A stretch of 64,000 nucleotides of DNA from Lepisosteus oculatus (lineage: Eukaryota; Chordata; Actinopteri; Semionotiformes; Lepisosteidae), in contig NC_090723.1 in NCBI RefSeq assembly GCF_040954835.1, forward strand, positions 7,512,001 to 7,576,000, given 5' to 3'. The notes under the pieces were generated by a model that was not told the origin of the DNA, ran no database searches, and saw nothing but the letters and a program-made list of their open reading frames with translations. The position numbers were made by a program, and so were the translations under genes. Of the stretch, positions 13,601 through 24,513 are shown in pieces. How positions within the stretch are numbered: the stretch's first letter is position 1; every line of letters begins with the position of its first letter.

Positions 13601-16600
13601 CACAGTTTAATCCTTGCAAAAGCATGGCAAAGTTAAGTAAATGCAGGATTTAGGTATAGGAATACTACAAAAATAGAGGCAGAGCTTGCTATGCAAAATC
13701 TTCAAGAGAGTGGTCAGGTCTGTAAAGATATAGCTACGTGGCGGACTGCGTGAGCCAGTGTTTTAAAGTTACAGCACACGTTTTCCCAACAGCTGTACAA
13801 AAGTCCCCTTTAGAGACGCCCCAGTGAAAAGAGGCTTGGGGTAGATTTGTTAGCAAAGCTCTTCAGCTCCTGCTCTGCAGCTGAGGCAGGGGGATAGCTG
13901 TCAAGCTAATTACGCCCTCCGCTGCACACGGGCCTTGCCACAGGTCTCGTTAATTGGAACTGAGTTGCCTGTGACATTTACATTAGCTCCCAAACCTGCC
14001 ATATCTGCCTGGGAAATGAATTTAAATGACTTGAAGTTGTAACTAGATCTTGTCTTAAAACTGTGGCATTGATGCCTGCCAACAGGGGGTGGCTGCTGAC
14101 CAGCAGGACTTGCACGACAGATGACTAGAGAGAGGAATCAATCCACCTGCTATCATCCCTTTAAGGCTGTTTAGACTTTAATGAAAGGATGACAGTGCCA
14201 TAGAATAATTGAGAATGAGCCCATAATAGATTTTTCACTATACAGCCATTTCCCATTAGTGCTTTCATTCCTAGAAATATTATAAGGAGGGACCGAGGTT
14301 GCAAGATGCGCCTGATGTAAGCGTGGCAGTTGTGGGAATTTCAAGGAAAAGACGCGTTACCTTTTCAGCACGAGCACGCAGACCGCTGTCTCGGAGCAAT
14401 TGCTTTGGGGGGGGGGACTCTCGGAAACTGCCTGTTTAGTTTAGCCCACAGCTGTAGGTCTTTCAGGGTGACAGCTGGGTGGTACAGTTCATGCCTTCAC
14501 ACACAGCCCCCTGCTCCTGGGTGTCACTTATTCTACAGCACAGAAATATGCAGGCTGCTTTTTTTTTTTTTTGCTGAAGCAATTCAATGCCTGGGGGAAA
14601 TAATTAATTTGGTTATATCAAATAGACTCATGCATGGAATTGCTAATGAGAGATAATAAATCAGAAGACAATATTAGGAAAGGTCCGCACATTAAGAGGT
14701 AGGAGAATTGCCATGCATGATCAGTCTGTTTCTGTCCATGTGGATTATGAAAAACTCCTTCTTGTACCCCTCAATGTCAGAGTACGGAAAGGGGACAGCA
14801 TGTTAGCTGTGCCCTGGTGCAGTGGATCACATCTGCGCGTGTTAAGCTGCAGGAGTGTGCCGTCAGCAATGCCAACTTGGCCGGTGTGGACAGGCTCAGT
14901 TGCCCGCTGCCTGGCAGAAGGCAAGGGGCCAGTGTGTGCGAGGTGCTCAGCTGTCATGCCGGCGCAAGGCTGCTCTTCTTCCGAATCGAGCCCCGTGCCC
15001 TTCGGAGTGCAGCACGTTGCCCCTCCTTCAGAGCGTGATGCACAGCGCTGTCGTTGTCATGGATACCTTCCCCCAAGCTCGTTACTTCACGCTATTTTGC
15101 TCTTTGTTTTGTCAAATAAACATTGCCCAGATTCCTGCATGCCTGGGAGCACAAGGGCATCACATCCCAGGTTCTTAGCAAAGAGTCAGAGATCAAGCTC
15201 CGAAAGAGGTCATATAATAATAAATAACATCACTTTATTAACCCTTTATAATTTCTTGCATCAGGAATGATCTTTTCGCATACCCCAGCTTGCTCTCCAT
15301 GAGACACAGACACACAGACAGGGAGAGAGCCTGGGGTCAGAGCGCAGGGTCAGCCATTGAACGGCACCCCTGGAGCAGTTGGGGTTAAGGGCCTTGCTCA
15401 GGGGCTCAACGGAGTAGGATTCCTCTGCCGGCTGCGGGATTTGAACTGGCAACCTTCCAGCCACAGGCGCAGATCCTGAACCACAGAGCCACCGCTCCAC
15501 CCCATTCATGGAGTTGAAGCCAGTGGCTGAGTGTGGATTGATATCATCATCAAGCTATCTGGAGCGTAATAAGTGTGGAAATCCAGGACATGGAAACTTT
15601 GGGATGCCTTTTAACAGGGTCCTCAAAAAATTTTAAGCCTGGTGAATTGAGTATTTGGATAGCTAAACGCAAGGGGTCTTCTGTACAAAGCACAGAGCTT
15701 CAATTCGGCATGCATGAATATGCATGGGCTTCTATACCCTGTCCTGTCTCCTGGTAAAACATCCAGATGATCAGAGTAGGATTTTACGTTAGCCTTTTAG
15801 AGGGCGTGAGGCTGTAAGAGGTGGCTTTGAATGAAAAGAGGATCAAGAGAGAAGTGGGTTAAAATGAGAGTCACCTGTTTTAATTGGGTAATTGGCACCC
15901 AAGAGAGTGAGATCCCACATGAGGGAGAGGAGCGATTAGGATCAGCCCTCAAGTGTAATCGGCCTCTCCCCTGAGCCACTGGGTAGGCTTTTAAAAGGCT
16001 TCCGGTCTCTCTCAAAGCCCAGTCTTACTACCTCGTCATGGGCAGGGGATAGTGTGGAATTTTAAACCTCACGCAAAGAACTGGAGAACTTTTACACGAC
16101 TCCTGCAGGGCTCGAGCGATGAGTCTGTGGTCCCAGGAGTCTCCCAGTTGCAGTATTTGTTCTCCCAAAAGGAGACTTGCGTGCTTTAGGCCAAACAAGT
16201 TATTTTGAACTCCTCAGGTCTTTCATATTCTTGTGAAGTATTCAGATGCTAGCAGCCGGGTTTATAATTATTCCATTTCAAGCCCCGTAGCACTCAAGTG
16301 GAGTTAAAATATTAAACATGCATATAAATGTTACACCTAGCCGGGTTCTGTGAGTTGATTTTTCTTTTCCATGACAAACGCTGCCACACTCTTTGTTCGG
16401 CTTTCCACTTCAATTTGACGCTGTCATTCAAAGCCAGAAAGCATTTAAGTGCAATAAGGGCCTTAAGTTGGAGAGTTACGAGTCTGACTGCCAGTTGTTC
16501 GAAGTGAAAGTGAAGACTGTTGTTTCAGCTGATCTGTAATTTCCATACTGGAAAGAAGTTCTGCAGGCCTGCTTTTTGTCTCTGGCAATTTTGGGCTGAA

Positions 16601-19600
16601 TCCTGTTCCCAGACAGGCCTCCTCTGGTACACATCATGGCATTGTGGAAGAAACTGTGTACGGGTGACATTACCTTACCACTTCACCCGAAGGTCTCATA
16701 GTGATTCTATGTTGCAGCTCAGCTAAGTGTGACAACGTGAAGGCCTGCACTTCTGAGGTGTAATGGGCAACACCCAGTGAATATGAATTTAATATATTGG
16801 GAGAGCAGACACTACATTCTTTTTAAATGAGGAAGAATTTAAGGGATTAAAGAAATGCAACAAGGCCTTTTCTTTCCATAATTTCGGTAAGGCCTTGGTT
16901 TCAGGTTGTATTCTGAAGACGGTTGCTTTGGTGACCCAGACCTGTGTTCCGCCTCCCTAGGTGTTTGTGAAATGTCACTTTGACTATGACCCCGCCCACG
17001 ACAACCTGATTCCCTGCAAGGAGGCGGGGCTGAAGTTCGGCAGCGGCGACATCCTGCAGATCGTAAATCAGGAGGACCCCAACTGGTGGCAGGTAGGAAC
17101 TGCAGCAGGAGCAGGGCGCTCTTGCAAGAATAACCCATTCTCTCGCAAACCTCTGTGCAAAATATTCGCAAACTAAATATCTAAATATAAAGGAACACTT
17201 TTGTTTTAAGAATAATAATATCCTAAAACTTAAATAGTGCTTTACTGGTAATGGGGACTCTCCTCCACCACCACCAGTGTGCAGCCCCACCTGGATGATG
17301 CGCCGGTGCGCTCACCACACACCAGCTCTCAATGGAGAGGAGAGCAGAGTGATGAGGCCAGTTCATAGATGGGGATTATTAGGAGGCCATGATTGGTAAA
17401 GGCCAATGGGGAAATTTGGCCAGGACGCCAGGGTAACCCCCCTACTCTTTTCAAGAAATGACCTGGGATTTTTAATGACTATGGAGATTCAGGACCTCAG
17501 TTTCAGGTCTCATCCGAAGAATGGTGCATTTTTATAGTCTAGTGTCCCTGTCACTATAGTGGGGCATTAGGACCCACAGAGTCCGCAGGGTGAGCGCCCC
17601 CTACTGGCCCCACTAACACCTCTTTCAGCAGCAACCTTAGTTTTTCCCAGGAGGTCTCCCATCCAGGTACTGAGCAGGCTCACACCACTGCAGAGGTTCA
17701 GTGGGTTGTCATCTATGATTTGCAGGGTGATGTGGCTGAAGGCATGTTTTATAGATTTGTCCTGGCCATAAGAATTCCTGTGCTTTCTCTCCCCGGCCAG
17801 GCGTGCCATGTGGAAGGGGGTAGTGCAGGCCTCATTCCCAGCCAGCTCCTAGAGGAGAAGAGAAAGGCCTTCGTCAAGAGGGACCTGGAGCTGGCTGCAG
17901 CAGGTACGAGCCCTTGCCTGTTCCTCTGCTACCCCACCCTTGCATTTATACTGTGTGCATTAAAGCGGTCAAGCATCAGATATGTCAATGTACTTACTGC
18001 TAAAAGTGGGCAAAACAATGAACATTTTGGCTTTCTAAGTGTAGCATCCATGTGGAAAAAGTACGATTCCAACTGCTTTTTGTGAGAATCAGGCTTTCTG
18101 GTGTAGTTAGGGTTTTGGTAAGAGTTTTCCTAGGCTTACAGATGTACTGTAGCTTCTGAAATCCTAATCACTTCCCAAGACACTAATATGCAGAGCTGCT
18201 GGTGCACTGGTGAGCTCTTGCAGGGTTATGTTTTTATCCCTATCGGTAACCTTGCTGTCACCAGGACAAAGAAATCTCTTAAAATAATTAGACGGCAACA
18301 CTCACTGCAGCTTTTTGTGATTGGGCATCTGGCAGTCCAAGCTGCTTCATCCAAAAAGCTGCTGTTCGTGTGTGCAGGAGAAGTCAAATCAACTCCAGAA
18401 ATTCAGGAAACGTGTCGATCATTGCAGCTCTGTTCACTGAAATTCAGTATTTTATTAACCTTATTTCTGTCTGCTTCAGACAGCTCTCACTGGAGTTCCC
18501 AACCAGTAGCTGATGCTTGCTGGAGGCCTTATTATTATCAGGTCTCAAAAATAAAGTGTTGCCCAACGTACTGGAGAAGCAGCCACGGCGTTCAAGTCAG
18601 GAGCCTGTTAGCCGAGGGCAGTTTCCGATGTGCCATTGGTACCCAAATTCTGCACGAGTCATCTTGTATCTCCCACTGCATGACAGGAATGGAAGGTGCC
18701 TTGCCCATCTCGGAAACTGCCCACTTTGAATCAGCGTGGAGATTCCTTGTATGACCCAGAGCTTTCCGATCGGTCTTCCCTGTTCCCGGACGCCGATTGA
18801 GTGGATGGAAAGAAAGATTAGGGCATTTGTTAAAGTGAATATGGGATCATCAATAAATCCTTGACCTTCGCTACCTAACATTAGGGTTCATTAGGTGCCA
18901 ATCAAAAGGGTAAATGACCTTCAGATCGCCATGTTGAAATCTGTATTTTATTTAGAAATTAAAGCCTGCTGCTGTAGCTCCTTCTTGTCTACCTGTTTGT
19001 TTTCACCGACGATTAAGTCCCCGTTCATGCTGATTGTTTTGAGACTTCAAACGGGTTTCTTCAAAGCCTTATCTTTTCTCGCACATTGACGCAGCAGCTG
19101 GGCCTGTGGTCTGATGGGAATTTTTGGTTCCTTGTCTCTCTGTCGGCTGAAGGCCCAGTGAGATACTGCCATCTAGTGGCTGCCTTGACAAACTGAAAAT
19201 TTTAATGGAGAATGGGATACGAACCGGCAACCTTCCAGCCACAGGCACAGATCCTGAGCCACAGAGCCAATACGCAGGAGAAGGAATTAAGCTCTTAAGA
19301 GGATGAACGAGTCAGAGTACTGAAGCTGTGAGATGATGGAAGTACAGTGCTCATCAATCACTGGGTGTCTGGAAGGGCGTCAATTGAGAGCAGGTCCGGC
19401 CCTTGTAACTAGTGAACGGTAGATAGGACACATTTTCAGGCTGGACACATAGCCTACCGGAGGCGTTTTACTAGAAGTTAACACCTTTCCCACAATTGTA
19501 CGCATGCTGTGTGGGTCACCTGGCTGAAAACCTGGTTAATGCGTTTCCTAGTTTTATAGTTAATTGATTTAATTGTTCTAAATAAAATAAAATAAGGTTG

Positions 19601-22600
19601 TGCTGAGAGCCGATAATAGTAGTGTATGTGCAAATCATGATCTGGAGGAACCCCTTCCCAAGATCTTGCCTCAGCAAACCAGGGCTGGCCCCGATCGAAG
19701 AGTTGAGCGCTATGATCTGTGACACGTCTTTCACTTGATACGTCCTCTGCGCAGCGCGGCCCCCTGGTGAGCTGTTGTCCCAGTGCCAGCTCGTCTGTTT
19801 TGTCTCTTATTGAAGAGAGCGGGTTTGGGATGGGGGGGGTGGTCTGTGCCTGCTGGTCTTTAATGTCTGACGTTGGCGTTTCTCTCGCGGTCTCTGCCCG
19901 GACAGGGGCGCTGTGCGGCGGGATCAGCGGGAAGAGGAAGAAGAAGATGATGTACCTGACGACGAAGAACGCAGGTAGAGCCGCGCACAGGCAGCAGTGC
20001 TGGAGGGGCACAGAGCGATTCTGTTATTTTCTGCTCTGGACATGTATATTAAAATAAGAAAAAACTACCATGGTAGATTAGATGATAGCGGCAGTAAAAT
20101 CAATTTTAACATAGTTTTCACTTGGCTGCATTTCACAGTTTCTAACGATAAGGTTATTTCACACAACGTAAAGCAGAAATATTTTATCAGACATCTTTTC
20201 ATTCAGTATTGCAGCAGCCCCACTGCAGCTGTTGCAAGCTTTGCAGGGGTATTCATTCCTGATGAAGGCTGTAGTGAATTTGTTAGCATTCAGGATGGTC
20301 TGTATCATGAAGTGCATGGCTTCTTTATGTCTGGGAATGGAATTTCCCAGGTGTCTTGTCTTGACCTCTGACCCCTGGCCTCTGCAGAGTTCGATCGCCA
20401 CGAGCTGCTCATCTATGAGGAGGTGGCCAAGGTGCCTCCCTTCCGCAGGAAGACGCTGGTTCTGATCGGGGCGCAGGGTGTGGGCCGCCGCAGCCTGAAG
20501 AACAAGCTGATGCTCTCGGACCCGGCACGCTACGGCACCACTATTCCCTGTGAGTACGGCGCAGTCGGGACCCAGGCTGTTCGGAGAGGCTGGGAGCAGC
20601 TGGAAAGCACTCTCTGACCAAGGGAATCGTCTCCTGTGTTCAGCCCTCACAGAGTGGGAGTGAAAGCAATACACTACCGCAGTCAAGCATTTCCACATTA
20701 ACAATACAATATCAGTGGACCCCTGTGATTTGTTTTTAAAGACCTGCAATTTTTTTAAAGATTTAGCATTTTAAGATTTTGCAAGGCAAACTATGAAGAT
20801 CCGTACTGCATGAACCAGAGCACTGTGCAATAGATACTGTATATGGTTTTCAGTTGTTCTATATTCCTAATTCCTGCAGGTTTTACCCATTAAAAAAGAG
20901 GGTTTAACACAGAGCACTTTTGCAACAACCTCTCTGCTTGTCAACAATTTGCCTTGTGAATGGTATCGGACATGTGGTGTCTACTGCTTACCACATTTCC
21001 TTGACGCAATGCCCGAATTGGTACAGATGCGCACATCCAGCCACAAATCAATTCCAGCATGGCTGTGTGCCGATTCAGTCCGAACGAGATCTGAAGCTGT
21101 GCGGTTGTTTGTCCTGTGCAGTTTCAACACAGCAGGGGCTTCGAAGGGAGTGTAATCGGCGTGGCACAATGTCCTTGAGCCATTGCTGTGTCCATCTGCA
21201 GCACAGATCCTTTAATGAAGTCAGTTTGCATGGTGTGCACTCGACCTCAGTGAGCGGAGAGAGCTCTGTTACTGTGTGGCCAATATGGAGCTTTGCTGAT
21301 AAAGGGGAAAGCTGGGACAGCACGGCTGTTTTATAGAAACGGGAAGCGTGTCTTCACTCAGAGTCATGGGTGTCTGGATCAGCATGGCCGGGGTGAGGCT
21401 GTTGAGTCCCGGAGCGCCAGCGTCCCTTCGGCCTGGCGGTGACCTTGTCTCCCCCCCCCCCCCCCCCTAGACACATGCAGGAAGCCCAAGGAGGACGAGA
21501 AAGACGGCCAGATGTACTCGTTTGTGGGGCGCGCGGAGATGGAGCAGGACATCAAGAGCGGGCGCTACCTGGAGCACGGCGAGTACGACAGCAACCTGTA
21601 CGGCACCAAGATCAGCTCCATCCACGAGGTGATCGAGGCCGGCAAGGTCTGCGCCCTGGACGTCAACCCCCAGGTCTGCACCCACCCCCGCCCCCCGCCT
21701 CCACACCCATCACCTCTCACCTTTCAGCTGACTGAGCTGGCAGGGCTGGCCGGGCCAGATCAACCCAAGGACGCATGGCGCTGTCTGTTAGGGCAGGGGC
21801 TCCCGGTCCTGCTGCTCCTGCTGGGTTTTTGTTAGAGCGGAGCTCTCGGTTGCACAATTGAAGATTTTATTCGTTCATTTAACAACAGGCCAAATTTGAA
21901 CGGTTTAACGGCTCTGGAACACGCTAGGGGGCTGCCTTTCTGCCATTGCATTTTACAAGAAAAATTAAAATGGAATTGAAAAAAAAATCAAGCCACTTAT
22001 TAGTTCACATAAGGTTTTAATTAAGTAAGGTTGCTGGGCTGGAATGCAAAACAGGAGGCATGTGGACCAGCAGGCCTGGGCCAGACCTCTCCAATTGTTC
22101 TCCCACAAATCCAGTCCTGGCCTCCCTGCTGGCTTGGTTTGTTTGTTTTTTTTGCTGGAAATGGAGTTTTACGAATGCAGCCCCACCAGTACCTACCCTC
22201 CCTTCACTGTGCCTGGCTTCTCCCGGTTTTATTCTGGGCTTTTCAGGAAGAAGGCATAATCCCGGCTGAAAGCGGCTTTCCCAGGTTTGGAAAGCGTCGT
22301 TGAGCTGTTCTTGTGCTCCCCCCCCGCAGGCTCTGAAGGTGCTCAGGACGTCCGAGTTCCTGCCCTACGTGGTGTTCATCGAGGCGCCAGACTTTGAGGT
22401 CCTGCGAGCCATGAACAAGTCGGCCATTGAGGCCGGGGTGGCAACCAAACAGTTAACGGTAGGTCTTGGCCTCCCTCAGTCACAGCACTCTCTCTCTCTC
22501 CAGTATGAGCCTCATAGACAGTTTGGTTGGGCTTTTAGCAGCGCATACTAATTATTAATTAATCTATTCTCACAAACGCTGAATTACATTACTCCAAGAT

Positions 22601-24404
22601 GCGATAGCAGTGTAGTATTGGGGTAAGCTAACATTAATCATATGCTAACACTCATATAGCGCTTTTCTGGACACTCCACTCAAAGCCCTGTACAGGTCAT
22701 GGGGATCCCCTCCACCACCACCAGTGTGCAGCCCCACCTGGGTGATGCGCCAGTGCACTCACCCCACACCAGCTCTCAGTGGGGAGGAGAACAGAGTGAT
22801 GAAGCCAGTTTAGAGATGGGGATTATTAGGAGGCCATGACTGGTAAAGCCAAGGGCGAAATTTGGCCAGGACACCAGCCTTCCTAAACCCTTTTAAAAAA
22901 CAGTCCTGTTTTAGTTACATGTGACTTGAGTAAAGGATTCGTTTTTAATTTAATGATCTTTGGAAAAACATTTTGAAGGGTCATTGGCAACAGTACAGTA
23001 GGTACTACAAACGATAATACATTACCTGTTCAAAGCAGTTACTCCCAACTAATTGTTGATTTCTAAAAGTAGTCCCGTCCACAGTTAACTGTAAGGTAGA
23101 GTAACTTTCCCATCACTGTGAATAATATTTATTCTTAATATTGTTGACTTTTACAGCGGCTGTCAGATGACATGATGATTAAAACTGGTGCCTTACAGCT
23201 CTTGGGTTCTTTCACAAGGAGTTGGGCACCTTCTGTGTGGAGTTTGGAATTTTCCTGAATGCCCTTGTTTCCTCTCGCCTTCCAAACAGACCTAGCCTGC
23301 TCAGTCTGTTTCTGGGATAGGCTTTGGAATGACACAGCCCTGTCTGGGATAAGTGATCTCCTGATGATGGGTGGGCTTTTAAAACTGCACAGCATTAACC
23401 CATCAAGAACTGCCTGCAATTCTGAAACAAACAAAACAATTGTTTAATTAACTTAAATATGATGTATGACTGGAAATTTGTAATAAAGTGGGCTAGATTT
23501 GATATTGGCTTTTATAGACTATTCTTATTGCAAGTAATATGGTAGTATAGTTGCTTTAAATGATACAGTCTTTGCCTTATTACTTATTATTACACAAAAC
23601 TATGTTTCACTTTATGACGCCGTTAATGCCTTCATCCCAGGATGCTGCAGTTATTGCCAGGATGAGTTATTTTCCTGTTAATGCCCGATTCGTTAGCCGT
23701 TACAGTTTGTTTCACCCTTCATGGGTGTCAGACTGCAACGCTCTCCGGGATAACAAAAACCCTCTTTGAACAACATGAGCATTCATGTCATATGCTCAAT
23801 TATTTTGATTATCATTGCATGATTTTACTTATCTGCTTTGGATGAGTGTGACTTTGACATCATACACAAAAAAAATCAAGCTAATATTAACCCTGGCCCC
23901 TTCTACCTAAGTGAGTCTTACAAGGAAGGTTATAAATGAGAGCAGGCTATGTGAAGCTATCAGTGCTTTGAAGTGCACGATAATTGTCTCACAAGTTCAG
24001 GTTAATACTAGCCTATAATCAGTCTTAGTGATGACAAAGTTACAAAAACAAGGTTATTAAAAAGGGAATTTGGACAAAGGTGCTAGAAGCTCAGGCACAA
24101 GTAGATTTGACCTCCAGCCATTGGGGGGCAGTAGTCATTCTTGAGGTGTGTCCCAGTGCCATAGTGAAATGGCACAGAAATGTTGCTTTGCTGCCTTCCT
24201 GATTCTGTCTCTGTCCTCTGCTTCCAGGACGCTGAGCTGAAGAGGACGGTTGATGAAAGTGGGAGGATTCAGCGGGCCTATGGGCACTACTTTGACCTCA
24301 CCATTGTCAACGACAACCTGGAGGGCGCCTTCCGCAGCCTGCGGGCAGCACTGGAGAGACTGAACACCGAGCGCCAGTGGGTCCCGGTCAGCTGGGTCTT
24401 CTAG
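1502..24404 (+). CDS. mpp2: MPP2-like MAGUK scaffold protein (spliced, 11 exons seen)
   Basis: Membrane-associated guanylate kinase homologue of the MPP/PALS family; these proteins sit under the plasma membrane and tether receptors and adhesion proteins. Exons: 1502-1600, 8420-8572, 9231-9386, 11668-11895, 16961-17092, 17801-17903, 19906-19974, 20388-20549, 21471-21673, 22330-22458, 24228-24404. All have GT/AG borders, and phases agree at every joint from exon 2 onward. They give 536 residues: L27 region (about 1-85), linker, PDZ (about 137-205), SH3 (about 213-283), hook, and guanylate-kinase-like domain (about 335-520) ending in QWVPVSWVF. The linker ([17 protein letters not shown]) and hook ([15 protein letters not shown]) match MPP2 better than its sister MPP6/PALS2. 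About six residues (expected V-R-S-L-A-K) between exons 1 and 2 were not found and may be a microexon. Upstream non-coding or alternative first exons may lie before 1500 or outside the window. Confidence 0.93.
3110..3480 (-). mobile_element. CR1-like LINE 3'-end fragment
   Basis: TTGTTCCACACTCCCACTAC CCTTTGGGTAAAGACGTGTC recurs at 31370-31410 and 56465-56510, and as its complement at 6455-6505. It is the 3' UTR of one LINE family, here read on the - strand. Confidence 0.55.
4080..4385 (+). mobile_element. Penelope-like element fragment with hammerhead-like motif
   Basis: Contains CACCTGAAGAAGGCTCCATG then GCCGAAACGTTG at about 4256-4296. CTGAAGA ... GGC/GCC hairpin ... GAAA is the conserved core layout of hammerhead ribozymes, which are known in the terminal repeats of Penelope-like retroelements. 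The flanks are pyrimidine-rich and no reverse-transcriptase reading frame was seen. The family assignment is from recall of the motif. Confidence 0.5.
4382..4645 (+). repeat. tRNA-derived SINE copy
   Basis: tRNA-like head (TAGTTAGCATTGCTGCCTCG, GGGTTCAATTCC = B-box-like) followed by the widespread fish/vertebrate core TGTGGAGTTTGCATGTTCTC and the tail CTGCCCTGCGATGGAC ... TTGCGCCC. It directly follows the Penelope-like fragment. Confidence 0.75.
6440..6660 (+). mobile_element. CR1-like LINE 3'-end fragment
   Basis: Sense copy: GGTGCTTCTTTACATGAAGG, TTGTGGGAGCATGGAACAAG, and a terminal stretch TGATGGGGCC ... CTCTCATTTGT, as at the ends of such LINEs. Confidence 0.55.
7598..8168 (+). repeat. 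5S-rRNA-headed SINE, near full length (mpp2 intron)
   Basis: Same family: 5S-like head at about 7608-7690 (GTACCTGGATGGGAGACT), body and LINE-like tail ending GTGTAAGGAC at about 8162. Same orientation as mpp2, just upstream of the 8420 exon. Confidence 0.85.
8420..8572 (+). CDS. mpp2: mpp2 exon: L27 domain core
   Basis: A 153-bp exon, in phase at both ends, bordered by CTTCTCCAG and GTAGCC. It encodes 51 residues from [20 protein letters not shown] to ILKEPHFQ, a near-identical match to the MPP2 L27 helices that pair with other L27 scaffold proteins. It lies about 250 bp after a complete 5S-headed SINE. Confidence 0.95.
9231..9386 (+). CDS. mpp2: mpp2 exon: L27-PDZ linker
   Basis: A 156-bp exon with a TTGACAG acceptor and GTAAGC donor, both in phase 0. 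It begins [20 protein letters not shown] and ends [13 protein letters not shown], which is the first strand of the PDZ domain. The linker is MPP2-like. Confidence 0.94.
11205..11422 (+). repeat. 5S-SINE 3' fragment (mpp2 intron)
   Basis: Starts inside the body (ACCACTCATGGCCTCCTAAT) and runs to the tail and a short ATT repeat. The 5S head is missing. Confidence 0.8.
11668..11895 (+). CDS. mpp2: mpp2 exon: PDZ domain
   Basis: A 228-bp, phase-0 exon encoding [20 protein letters not shown] through [14 protein letters not shown]. It holds most of the PDZ peptide-binding fold; the carboxylate-binding loop spans the joint with the exon before (EHL + GVTF). The exon is strongly GC-rich, and a compound CA-repeat block begins about 35 bp after its donor. 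Confidence 0.96.
11930..12140. repeat. compound CA microsatellite / minisatellite
   Basis: About six blocks of (CA)n, each separated by a CCGCTGCTGG or close variant, following a CACG-rich start. Unit length is about 25-45 bp. It starts about 35 bp after the donor of the mpp2 PDZ exon and keeps long chance frames open on both strands. Confidence 0.9.
15225..15508 (-). repeat. second tRNA-like SINE family, reverse (mpp2 intron)
   Basis: Head on the - strand begins GGTGGAGCGGTGGCTCTGTG with a B-box-like GGTTGCCAGTTCAAATCCCG. The other end is an A/T-rich tail (CTTTATTAACCC, ATTTCTTGCATCAGGAATGA). Two more copies share both parts. Confidence 0.75.
16961..17092 (+). CDS. mpp2: mpp2 exon: SH3 domain, first part
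   Basis: A 132-bp, phase-0 exon with a CCTCCCTAG acceptor and GTAGGA donor. It encodes [20 protein letters not shown] through [12 protein letters not shown], the typical MAGUK SH3 with its inserted [10 protein letters not shown] segment. Confidence 0.96.
17205..17740 (-). repeat. 5S-rRNA-headed SINE, reverse orientation (mpp2 intron)
   Basis: The complement of the family consensus: LINE-like tail at the left (AGTGCTTTACTGGTAATGGG), 5S-like part GGTCTCCCATCCAGGTACTG at about 17656-17675, and head end near 17740. It ends about 60 bp before the SH3/hook exon. Confidence 0.85.
17801..17903 (+). CDS. mpp2: mpp2 exon: SH3 end and hook
   Basis: A 103-bp exon starting in phase 0 and ending in phase 1. 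It encodes [20 protein letters not shown] and then the basic hook [14 protein letters not shown] that links SH3 to the kinase-like domain. A SINE in reverse orientation ends about 60 bp before its acceptor. Confidence 0.95.
19205..19270 (-). repeat. second tRNA-like SINE family, head fragment, reverse
   Basis: ACCGGCAACCTTCCAGCCAC and AGATCCTGAGCCACAGAGCC match the heads at 15440-15500 and 29820-29880. The rest is absent. Confidence 0.7.
19906..19974 (+). CDS. mpp2: mpp2 exon: hook and basic stretch
   Basis: A 69-bp exon in phase 1 on both sides. It encodes [20 protein letters not shown] followed by KNA, the lysine-rich stretch before the guanylate-kinase-like domain. It begins after CGGACAG and ends at GTAGAG. 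Confidence 0.94.
20388..20549 (+). CDS. mpp2: mpp2 exon: kinase-like domain, P-loop relic
   Basis: A 162-bp exon, phase 1 in and out. It encodes [20 protein letters not shown], then [20 protein letters not shown]. The [10 protein letters not shown] segment stands where true guanylate kinases have their ATP-binding P-loop; in MAGUKs it is altered and the domain is a protein-binding module. Confidence 0.96.
21451..21467. repeat. poly-C run at an mpp2 splice acceptor
   Basis: A run of about 17 C directly before TAG/exon 21471. It serves as the polypyrimidine tract and is likely to vary in length and to be hard to sequence. Confidence 0.85.
21471..21673 (+). CDS. mpp2: mpp2 exon: kinase-like domain, GMP-binding-like region
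   Basis: A 203-bp exon entering in phase 1 and leaving in phase 0. It encodes [40 protein letters not shown] and [20 protein letters not shown], ending in DVNPQ. The acceptor is preceded by a run of about 17 C, so the branch/polypyrimidine region is a C homopolymer. Confidence 0.96.
22330..22458 (+). CDS. mpp2: mpp2 exon: kinase-like domain
   Basis: A 129-bp, phase-0 exon (acceptor CCCCCCGCAG, donor GTAGGT). It encodes [40 protein letters not shown] and QLT. The FIEAPDFE wording favours MPP2 over MPP6. Confidence 0.96.
22640..22890 (-). repeat. 5S-SINE 3' fragment, reverse (mpp2 intron)
   Basis: Tail and part of the body on the - strand (CATATAGCGCTTTTCTGGAC to TTTGGCCAGGACACC). Head missing. 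Confidence 0.8.
24228..24404 (+). CDS. mpp2: mpp2 last coding exon
   Basis: A 177-bp exon from acceptor GCTTCCAG to stop codon TAG (24402-24404). It encodes [40 protein letters not shown] and [18 protein letters not shown]. The terminal VPVSWVF is the usual MPP2-type C-terminus. Confidence 0.96.
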   Translation, partial: DAELKRTVDESGRIQRAYGHYFDLTIVNDNLEGAFRSLRAALERLNTERQWVPVSWVF

Positions 24405-24507
24405 GACAGCCTAGGGGTCTGCGAGAGTCGGGGAGGAAGGGGGGCAGAGTGGGGGCGAGGTGGGGCCAGTCCTGAAACAGGTTCTAAGCATGAAGTGGGG
24501 CGAAAAA

Positions 24508-24513
24508 AATAAA
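24508..24513 (+). terminator. candidate mpp2 polyadenylation signal 1
   Basis: AATAAA about 100 bp after the stop, but inside an A-rich stretch, so it could be chance. Confidence 0.35.

Larger units (their letters stand above)
11896..16960 (+). other. mpp2 intron: microsatellite, SINE, otherwise plain
   Basis: After the CA block the stretch is ordinary A/T-rich intron with one tRNA-like SINE (15225-15508). The frame at 14713-15270 shows no family features and I treat it as chance. Confidence 0.55.

Noticed and set aside
14713-15270. 185-codon + strand frame in an mpp2 intron
   Set aside because: No family features, overlaps a repeat at its end, and no adjacent splice-compatible exon.
19478-20011. 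177-codon - strand frame opposite an mpp2 exon
   Set aside because: Antisense shadow of the exon at 19906-19974 plus intron; no homology.
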